Below, piece by piece: positions 15,113 to 19,474 of a stretch of DNA of 19,474 nt; position 1 is the first letter of the stretch, and each line of letters opens with the position of its first letter. The translations under genes and the position numbers were made by a program. This DNA comes from Methanoregulaceae archaeon UBA288. Its GTDB lineage: Archaea; Halobacteriota; Methanomicrobia; Methanomicrobiales; Methanospirillaceae. The notes beneath the pieces are model-generated. The model was not told where the DNA came from. It worked only from the letters and a program-made list of their open reading frames with translations, and searched no databases. Where the stretch lies: NCBI GenBank assembly GCA_002495225.1, contig DAEF01000052.1, positions 1-19,474 on the forward strand, read 5' to 3'.

Positions 15113-15862
15113 ATGGCGCTGCCGCGGAGAATGTTGGCTTTCCAGGATCGTCTCATGACGGACTCGCATGAAATGGCAGGCACCCTGTCAGATGACAAAA
15201 AAGAGCGCCTGCGCATCATCTTCGAGGAGTTGAAGGACAGAGAGCTCCTCGATGGAGCATTGGTATTCACGAACGAAACAAACAACCCGGTAAGCATATC
15301 GCAAGACGGAAAAACCGTATGGTATAGCGAGGCATTCCCATTGCCATCCAACGATATGTGCACGAGATTCGTGTTCCTTCACGAAGGAGGGCATCGAAAA
15401 CAACGGCAGGCAGTGAAAATCTATCCGATAGCCGTGAGCGTCGTAGGGATTGCGATATTCATCTGGCAGGCTGCCAGTGGAGGAATTGGGTCGCCGGCCA
15501 TGCTTGATGCGAAGCTTGACAGTATTGTTGGAGGGATATTTCCTCCGTGCATGGCCATTGTCACCCTTGTCCTTGCGATTATCGTGATGGTGTTTCTAGG
15601 GGTTCCCGTATGCACACGCCTTGATGAAAAACGAGCCGACACGTTTGCGGCAAAATGTCTACAAAAAGAATACCACGTTGATGCCCCTTCGCTTATCCTC
15701 CAACAAGTCTTCCTCCACCATCGCGAATGGCAAGAAAACAGAGCGAGTCAGAACAGGTCGGTTTTGGCTTACCTGAGTCGTTGTAAACGAAAGGCGACCC
15801 ATCCCTCTGATAAGAATCGGGTTCGCCATGTCATGAGAAAGGTGGATCGCCAGGAGAAATAG
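15113..15862 (+). CDS. Membrane zinc metallopeptidase-like protein (HEGGH ... EKRAD, M48/M56-like)
   Basis: A 249-residue protein. After a helical N-terminal region (about 1-80) it has H90-E-G-G-H94 in FVFLHEGGHRKQRQ, a perfect HExxH zinc site. Two hydrophobic segments follow (about 103-121, YPIAVSVVGIAIFIWQAAS, and 138-166, IVGGIFPPCMAIVTLVLAII). Then comes LDEKRADTFAAKCL, where Glu172 followed by Lys-Arg-Ala-Asp matches the third zinc ligand motif (ExxAD) of M48-type peptidases. Two membrane helices between ligands resemble HtpX/Ste24-type architecture in miniature. The C-terminal ~70 residues are basic (CKRKATHPSDKNRVRHVMRK). The start is uncertain: ATG 15113 gives the full length, while ATG 15155 would drop 14 residues. 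Overall similarity to a named family could not be tested. Confidence 0.75.
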   Translation: MALPRRMLAFQDRLMTDSHEMAGTLSDDKKERLRIIFEELKDRELLDGALVFTNETNNPVSISQDGKTVWYSEAFPLPSNDMCTRFVFLHEGGHRKQRQAVKIYPIAVSVVGIAIFIWQAASGGIGSPAMLDAKLDSIVGGIFPPCMAIVTLVLAIIVMVFLGVPVCTRLDEKRADTFAAKCLQKEYHVDAPSLILQQVFLHHREWQENRASQNRSVLAYLSRCKRKATHPSDKNRVRHVMRKVDRQEK

Positions 15863-16368
15863 TGCTGTCACATTGCCGGGAACGGGGGCACGTTTTCAGC
15901 GGTGCCCAGATGCCCGCCCGTGACAGGTGTGCCAGGCTTTCGGCTAAGTCCCCAATGGGGTACAGGAACGGAGCAGTTTTCTCCAACCAGGCACAACCCC
16001 GTCACGCGTTCAGCCACTCCCACGTCTGCCGGCGCTCGTCACCCGTACCAGACGAGAGCGAACTCTGTCCTGCACCGGATGGCCAGCCCATCACCGATCC
16101 AGGCCGCGCTCGATATTCACCGGGGGCGATCGAGAGCCCTCAGACCCTCTTCATCGATCTCCTGCGCCCGCCCCCCCCGTCCCATCATCGATCCGCGCCG
16201 CTCGATAATCACCGGCAGTGATCGAGAGCCCCCAAACCGTCCCCGCGCAGGCCCGATCGCCGGCGCCGGGCCGGCAGACGAGAGCGACGATGACCTCTCC
16301 GACGTGGGCGGTGCGTAACCCGTCGTCCGGCCCCTCTGTCGCTCCGGCCCACGCACCATCCCCCCGAC
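15863..16368. other. Intergenic region upstream of the second pilin, holding a repeat block
   Basis: About 500 bp without a supported gene. The right half (16072-16250) is an earlier copy of the repeat found after the second pilin and its fragments. It includes a run of eight C (16172-16179). Frames here are open by composition only. Confidence 0.5.
16087..16240 (+). repeat. Repeat array upstream of the second pilin (one 94-bp unit plus a partial)
   Basis: Units start with CCCATCACCGATCC (16087) and CCCATCATCGATCC (16181) and share GCGATCGAGAGCCC and TTCATCGATCTCCTG. The 94-bp spacing, against 90 bp elsewhere, probably reflects expansion of the poly-C run. The preceding TCCTGCACC (from ~16072) also matches the sequence just after the pilin stop, suggesting the remains of another pilin 3' block. 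Confidence 0.7.
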
Positions 16369-16385
16369 GAAATAGAAATAGTTAT
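16369..16385 (+). promoter_or_regulatory. Probable TATA region of the second pilin
   Basis: AAATAGAAATAGTTATG is the only A/T-rich stretch before the gene and lies about 65-80 nt upstream of the ATG, leaving room for a short leader with an SD. The exact TATA core is not clear. Confidence 0.5.
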
Positions 16386-16448
16386 GATAGTTCCGCCGAG
16401 AGTAGCGCGTGTCCCCTGCCCCGGGCGGGGGACGGCCAGGAGACGTCG

Positions 16449-16850
16449 ATGGCAACGAACCGAAGGGACGACGCGGCATCGGAGGTCATGGGCCACATAC
16501 TGATGGTCGCCGTGGTGGTGATTTTGGGCGCGGTCATCGCGTCGTTCGCGTTCGGCATGGCGGTCGGCGTCACCCGGACGGTGGCCATCGCCGTCTCGGC
16601 CCACCAGCAGGGCGACGACATCGTCCTGACCTACATGGGCGGAGAAGACAACCCCTCGCTCGCCCGCCTCGACGTCACCGGCGCCGAAGCGGACGGCACC
16701 GCGATCGACGCCTCCTTTCCGAACACCCCGCCGGCCGTCGGCGACGTTTTGACGATACCGGACGCCGGGAACGCCGGCAACGACCACGTGGTCGTCGTCG
16801 CCGAGCTCGTCGACGGCTCGCGGCAGGTCGTCCTCGACGTCGTCGTCTGA
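16449..16850 (+). CDS. Archaeal type IV pilin-like protein, second complete copy
   Basis: A 133-residue prepilin. MATNRRDDAASEVMGHILM is a class III signal peptide with a charged leader, followed by the helix VAVVVILGAVIASFAFGMAV. The usual AVSPVIG is altered to ASEVMGH, keeping Glu near the position of the conserved Glu5 of pilins. The beta domain has QGDDIVLTYMGGEDN and ends AGNDHVVVVAELVDGSRQVV then LDVVV. AGGAGAC ends about 5 nt before the ATG at 16449 and fixes the start; an upstream in-frame GTG is not credible. Its last ~50 codons and 3' flank are duplicated at 18063 and, in shorter form, at 19281. Much more GC-rich than the first pilin. No assembly genes in the window. Confidence 0.85.
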   Translation: MATNRRDDAASEVMGHILMVAVVVILGAVIASFAFGMAVGVTRTVAIAVSAHQQGDDIVLTYMGGEDNPSLARLDVTGAEADGTAIDASFPNTPPAVGDVLTIPDAGNAGNDHVVVVAELVDGSRQVVLDVVV

Positions 16851-16895
16851 GCCACACCCCCTCCTCTTTCGCGAGCTCCTGCACCAGCCGACCGG

Positions 16896-17110
16896 CCCAT
16901 CACCGATCCGGGCCGTCCGGCGATCACCCGCAGCGATCGAGTGCCCGACGGCCCTCTTTCTCGATCTCCCGCACCGGCCGGCCGGCCCACCGCCGATCCG
17001 CGCCGCCCGGTGATTACCCTCAGCGATCGAAGCCGGCCGACCCTCGTCATCGATCTCCGGCAACTGCCCACCGGCTCCATCGCCGATCCGGGCCGCTCGA
17101 TAACCATCCG
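16896..17110 (+). repeat. 90-bp-period repeat array A, after the second pilin
   Basis: Units begin at 16896, 16986 and 17076, exactly 90 bp apart, with cores like CACCGATCCGGGCCG, CAGCGATCGA and TCGATCTC. The third unit is only partly repeated before passing into the conserved segment at 17092. The first unit starts 46 bp after the pilin stop, exactly as in array B. Confidence 0.8.
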
Positions 17111-17234
17111 GGGCCACCGAACGTCCATCAACCATCGCGGCACGGGCCACCACCGGCCCCCGCACGCCACCGCCACCGCCCCGGTTGTCGTGCCGGCCCT
17201 TTACCGGTTTATAGTGCCAGACGAGATCGATGCG
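17092..17234 (+). repeat. Conserved non-coding segment, copy A
   Basis: Aligns without gaps to 18378-18520 (constant offset 1286). The first 50 bp differ at one position, and the last 45 bp (17190-17234, from GTGCCGGCCC to GAGATCGATGCG) at one. The last part contains a TATA-like GTTTATAG (17207-17214). Similarity continues, with a 1-bp indel near 17244, to about 17315. Confidence 0.8.
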
Positions 17235-17633
17235 ACCAGCCCGGCCCGGGCCACATCAGTGGGTCCGGCACGTCGCTGAGCGCCAGATAGACCGGGCCGT
17301 CGGCACGCGGCCGCGCCGGCCGGCGGAGGTACCGGTCGAGCCCCCAGGAGGTACGGTGAACAGCCGGGGGCACACGGGGCAGCAGGGCAGGTGATCCGGG
17401 AAACCTCCCGGCATTCCTCTGCACAATGGGAGGAAGCCGGCGATGCCTGCCCGGGTGCCCCCTCGGGCCGGGCCGGCGCGGCGTTCGAGCGCGGGGGACG
17501 CAGGGCATCGAGCCCTGCTCAAGGGAGAAAGTTCTATTCTCTCCCCGCGAGAGGTACCCTGACGTGCGTCGAACCGCCCGGCTCCCCCGTGCGCCCGGGC
17601 GGCAGGGGCGGTGCACGTGGCGGGGTCAGTGCC
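17235..17633. other. Intergenic region before hicBA
   Basis: The end of duplicated block A (to ~17315) is followed by unique GC-rich DNA. It holds a perfect 6-bp-arm hairpin CCGGGAAACCTCCCGG (17396-17411) and the inverted repeat at 17523. The frame of hicB is open upstream to 17391, but that translation is compositionally unlike HicB. Confidence 0.5.
17523..17545. promoter_or_regulatory. Inverted repeat upstream of hicB, possible operator
   Basis: GGGAGA and TCTCCC arms are separated by 11 nt (AAGTTCTATTC), the least GC-rich spot upstream of hicB. The centre could serve as a weak TATA element. An autoregulatory site is plausible because HicB proteins often bind their own promoter. Confidence 0.4.
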
Positions 17634-17840
17634 ATGAACCTGAAAGTCGTGATCGAGGAGGATACCGAGGACGGCGGGTATGTCGTCAGCTGCCCCGCGC
17701 TCCCGGGCTGCCACTCGCAGGGCGAGACGGTCGAGGAGGCGCTCGCCAACATCGAGGACGCTATCCGGGGCTGCATCGAGGCGCTCAACGACCGTGCGGT
17801 TCATGCGGCCGGTGCGACCGTCCTCGACGTGACGGTCTGA
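17634..17840 (+). CDS. hicB: HicB-family antitoxin
   Basis: A 68-residue protein, MNLKVVIEEDTEDGGYVVSC at the start, then PALPGCHSQGETVEEALANI and a helix EDAIRGCIEAL. The DGGYVVSCPALPGCHSQGET motif is diagnostic of the HicB/UPF0150 partial RNase H-like fold. No extra C-terminal DNA-binding domain is obvious in the ~15-residue tail, so DNA binding may be weak or reside elsewhere. The ATG at 17634 matches the family start. Its stop is 4 nt before hicA. Confidence 0.9.
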   Translation: MNLKVVIEEDTEDGGYVVSCPALPGCHSQGETVEEALANIEDAIRGCIEALNDRAVHAAGATVLDVTV

Positions 17841-17844
17841 CCGC

Positions 17845-18066
17845 ATGCCGCACCTGCCCGTCGTCTCGGGAGCCGCCGCTGCCCGGGCGTTCTCCCGGGC
17901 GGGCTTCGCAGCAGTCCGCCAGACCGGCAGCCACCTGATCATGATGAAGCCTGGCCTCGACGTCACCCTCTCCGTGCCGCTGCACGCCGAAGTCAAGCGC
18001 GGGACCCTCCGCCGGCTCATTGCCGACGCCGGCCTCACCGTCGGCGAGTTCTGCGCTCTCCTCTGA
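17845..18066 (+). CDS. hicA: HicA-family mRNA interferase toxin
   Basis: A 73-residue double-stranded-RNA-binding-like toxin. It has GAAAARAFSRAGFAAVRQTG then SHLIMMK with the catalytic His (GSH), a proline/histidine turn (SVPLHAEVKRGTLRRLIAD) and ends AGLTVGEFCALL, the complete family C-terminus. Order hicB-hicA, 4 nt apart. Its last codons abut, and in another frame overlap, the truncated pilin copy at 18063, so the duplicated block joins exactly at the toxin's 3' end. Confidence 0.9.
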   Translation: MPHLPVVSGAAAARAFSRAGFAAVRQTGSHLIMMKPGLDVTLSVPLHAEVKRGTLRRLIADAGLTVGEFCALL

Positions 18067-18226
18067 TGGGGATACGTCCACCGGCGCCTCCTTCCCGACC
18101 ACTTCGCCGGCCGTCGGCGAGCTCCTGACGCTGCCCGGCGCCGGGAACGCCGGCAGCGACCACGTGGTCGTCGTCGCGCAGCTCGTCGACGGCTCGAGGC
18201 AGGTCGTCCTCGACGTCTCCGTCTGA
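18063..18226 (+). pseudogene. 5'-truncated pilin copy 1 (C-terminal ~50 codons)
   Basis: In one frame this reads ASFPTTSPAVGELLTLPGAG then NAGSDHVVVVAQLVDGSRQV and VLDVSV, closely matching residues ~85-133 of the second pilin (ASFPNTPPAVGDVLTIPDAG, then GNDHVVVVAELVDGSRQVVL). No ATG, signal peptide or SD precedes it; the frame runs back into hicA out of frame. The stop codon and following 46 bp are conserved. Either a decayed duplicate or a silent donor cassette. Confidence 0.85.
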
Positions 18227-18271
18227 GCCTCACCCCCGCCTCTTTCGCGAGCTCCTGCTCCCGTACACCGC

Positions 18272-18396
18272 CCCATCACCGATCCGGGCCGCTCGATAGT
18301 CACCGGCAGCGATCGAAACCCCGCCGACCCTCTTCATCGATCTCCTGCACCCGTCCACCGGCCCATCGCCGATCCGCGCCGCTCGATAACCATCCG
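18272..18396 (+). repeat. 90-bp-period repeat array B, after truncated pilin copy 1
   Basis: Units start at 18272 and 18362, exactly 90 bp apart, and the first lies 46 bp after the stop, as in array A. Array B is one full unit shorter, which accounts for the 90-bp offset change between the pilin stops (1376) and the conserved segment (1286). Confidence 0.8.
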
Positions 18397-18520
18397 GGGC
18401 CACCGAACGTCCATCAACCGTCGCGGCTCGGACGACCACGGGCTCCCGCACTCCACCGCCGCCGCCCGATACGTCGTGCCGGCCCTTTACCTGTTTATAG
18501 TGCCAGACGAGATCGATGCG
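18378..18520 (+). repeat. Conserved non-coding segment, copy B
   Basis: Gap-free partner of 17092-17234. The TATA-like core (18476-18520) differs from copy A by one base (CTGTTTATAG for CGGTTTATAG). Similarity continues through CTGAGCGCCAGATAGACCGG to about 18602. Confidence 0.8.
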
Positions 18521-18681
18521 GCCAGCCCGGCCGGGCCACCTCAGTGGTCCCGGCACGGCGCTGAGCGCCAGATAGACCGGGCCGGCGACACGCGTCCGCG
18601 CCCGATGGCGGAACCGCCGGGGCTTGGTGGAGCACGTGGGCGTACCAATGCCGGTCAAGTGGTCAGCAGGTCAGAAGCGGC

Positions 18682-18957
18682 CTAATACACATCGTCGTGC
18701 GTGCCAATATCGATCAGAAGAGCCCCGGTCTTCGCGTCGTCCACGAACTGGAATACGAGCCGGTGGTCATACGTGATCCGGATCGCCCAGAGCCCTTTGA
18801 GCTGGCCGGAGAGAGAATGCGCCCTCAACGAGGGGTGCCACGGCTCCCGTTCGAAGAGCTCGAGGCGCTCCCGGAGAACCGGGGCGAGCTCAGGGTGTGC
18901 GCGGCACCAGCGCCGGCAGAGGCGCGAAAACTGACGGGTCCAGATGAGTTCAATCAT
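18682..18957 (-). CDS. RelE/YafQ-like toxin
   Basis: A 91-residue protein starting MIELIWTRQFSRLCRRWCRA. HPSLRAHSLSGQLKGLWAIR leads to ITYDHRLVFQF and the end DIGTHDDVY, the pattern of the RelE superfamily branch that includes YafQ and related mRNA endonucleases (late His in GTHDDVY). The ATG at 18957 overlaps the antitoxin stop by 8 nt, so translation is coupled. The open frame extends upstream to 19086 but that would overlap the antitoxin. Convergent with copy B of the repeat block. Confidence 0.85.
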   Translation of the reverse strand: MIELIWTRQFSRLCRRWCRAHPELAPVLRERLELFEREPWHPSLRAHSLSGQLKGLWAIRITYDHRLVFQFVDDAKTGALLIDIGTHDDVY

Positions 18958-19174
18958 CGGACTCGAGGTCCGCAAAGAGATCGGCCGTCGTGCCGCGCCG
19001 TGCCTCCCCCCGTTCCAGCGCGGCCCGGGCCGCCGCCGCCTCATCGGCGATCTCCCTCCGGCGGGCGTCGACCAGCCGGTGGCCAACCACTTCGTGGAGG
19101 AGGGCCTGGTCCTCGAGCGGGAGCGAGGCGATCTCCCCGAGGAGCTGGTCGATCGTCGCTGATACCGTGCTCAT
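18950..19174 (-). CDS. Antitoxin partner of the RelE/YafQ-like toxin
   Basis: A 74-residue, largely helical acidic protein: MSTVSATIDQLLGEIASLPL, EDQALLHEVVGHRLVDARRR, then ERGEARRGTTADLFADLESD. A short N-terminal helix pair with LPLEDQALL followed by a long amphipathic helix and an acidic tail fits antitoxins of the RelB/addiction-module type. The ATG at 19174 is preceded by a TATA-like element at leaderless spacing and no SD; the frame is open further upstream but into a pilin fragment read antisense. Confidence 0.75.
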   Translation of the reverse strand: MSTVSATIDQLLGEIASLPLEDQALLHEVVGHRLVDARRREIADEAAAARAALERGEARRGTTADLFADLESDD

Positions 19175-19196
19175 ACAGGCGATGGTTGCATGTCCG

Positions 19197-19207
19197 GATA
19201 CAAAAAC
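19197..19207 (-). promoter_or_regulatory. TATA-like box of the RelE/YafQ-like module
   Basis: The - strand reads GGTTTTTGTAT, about 25-30 nt before the ATG at 19174, predicting a nearly leaderless message. The first toxin-antitoxin module has the same geometry. Confidence 0.5.
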
Positions 19208-19280
19208 CTCTCTCTTCGGACGGAAATTACGGATTCTTTCGAACCCCGACGAGCGGGAACCGATCCCCGTCGCCCCCTGA

Positions 19281-19424
19281 CACACGGCTCCGGTAGACAG
19301 TTCCCCGGCCGTCGGCGAGATCCTGACGCTGCCCGGCGCCGGCAACCCCGGCAGCGACCATGTGGTCGTCCTCGCGCAGCTCGTCGAAGGCTCGCGTCCG
19401 GCCGCCCTCGACGTCGCCATCTGA
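19281..19424 (+). pseudogene. 5'-truncated pilin copy 2 (C-terminal ~40 codons)
   Basis: Homology to the second pilin begins at about 19302 (SPAVGEILTLPGAGNPGSDH, then VVVLAQLVEGSRPAALDVAI) and ends at a TGA at 19422-19424. The frame is closed by a TGA at 19278 and has no start codon. It is more like copy 1 than like the complete pilin (LTLPGAGN, GSDH, AQLV shared), but has private changes (SRPAALDVAI). Confidence 0.85.
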
Positions 19425-19464
19425 GCCCCACCCTCTTTCGCGATCTCCCGCACCGGCCGGCCGG

Positions 19465-19474
19465 CCCATCGCCG
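19465..19474 (+). repeat. Start of a third 90-bp-type repeat array, cut by the window edge
   Basis: CCCATCGCCG begins 41 bp after the stop of truncated copy 2, preceded by CTCTTTCGCGATCTCCCGCA as in the other copies. The array continues outside the window. Confidence 0.65.

Noticed and set aside
16209..17165. 318-codon - strand frame covering pilin 2 and its repeat array
   Set aside because: Antisense to a well-supported pilin. No recognisable domain or SD, and an indel relative to copy B. Kept only as a finding about the repeat's reading frame.
17391..17633. N-terminal extension of HicB
   Set aside because: The frame is open but the extra residues are Arg/Gly/Ala/Pro-rich and unlike any HicB; the family start is at 17634.
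16896..18396. CRISPR array
   Set aside because: Units are 90 bp, diverged, directly adjacent and without unique spacers between short identical repeats; no cas genes seen.
17092..18602. Integron attC sites between TA cassettes
   Set aside because: I could not find paired RYYYAAC/GTTRRRY core sites or the expected imperfect palindrome, and no integrase gene is in the window.
19235..19262. T-arm-like TTCGAACCCC suggesting a tRNA
   Set aside because: No matching acceptor, D or anticodon arms around it on either strand.

Overview
The window looks like part of the chromosome of a GC-rich methanogenic archaeon, most likely order Methanomicrobiales (Methanoculleus/Methanofollis-like). The basis is a DUF3821-type surface protein with a C-terminal PGF sorting signal, a giant IPT/TIG surface protein ending in a dockerin-like double EF-hand, archaeal class III-signal pilins, a 6-phospho-3-hexuloisomerase, AT-rich TATA boxes and GGTGA/GGAG Shine-Dalgarno sites. 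The genus is an inference from protein style; nothing was searched.

Left part (1-10.8 kb), conventional and very GC-rich. A cysteine-rich protein enters from the left edge on the + strand. Everything else here is on the - strand. In transcription order: a 1491-residue secreted protein (signal peptide, IPT/TIG-like domain, degenerate matrixin-type domain, nine ~93-residue IPT/TIG-like repeats, FN3, dockerin-like C-terminus), the 862-residue DUF3821/PGF surface protein, then a tight PAP2 phosphatase - 6-phospho-3-hexuloisomerase - class I/II aminotransferase operon (4-nt overlap, then 1-nt gap), then a 63-residue acidic/proline-rich small protein.

Middle part (10.8-16.4 kb), accessory. A RelE-type toxin-antitoxin pair has a perfect palindrome between its TATA box and start codon and is bracketed by a 40-bp imperfect direct repeat. 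Then comes a visibly less GC-rich stretch with a well-formed type IV pilin gene (TATA box, SD, T-rich terminator), a short possible membrane protein, a two-TM hypothetical protein, a three-TM hypothetical protein, and a membrane metallopeptidase-like protein with HEGGH plus a downstream EKRAD motif.

Right part (16.0-19.5 kb), a repetitive pilin/toxin-antitoxin locus. One complete second pilin gene (16449-16850) is followed by two 5'-truncated copies of its 3' end (18063-18226 and 19281-19424). The complete gene and the first truncated copy carry the same downstream block: a 90-bp-period repeat array, then a ~143-bp conserved non-coding segment with a TATA-like core 44/45 identical between copies. 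The third copy runs into the same repeat at the window edge. Between the copies sit two different toxin-antitoxin modules, hicBA and a RelE/YafQ-like pair. The layout resembles a pilin expression locus followed by promoterless 3' cassettes, as in bacterial silent pilin loci, but interleaved with addiction modules. This is the most interesting part of the window; function as a variation system is a hypothesis, and decayed tandem duplication is the main alternative.
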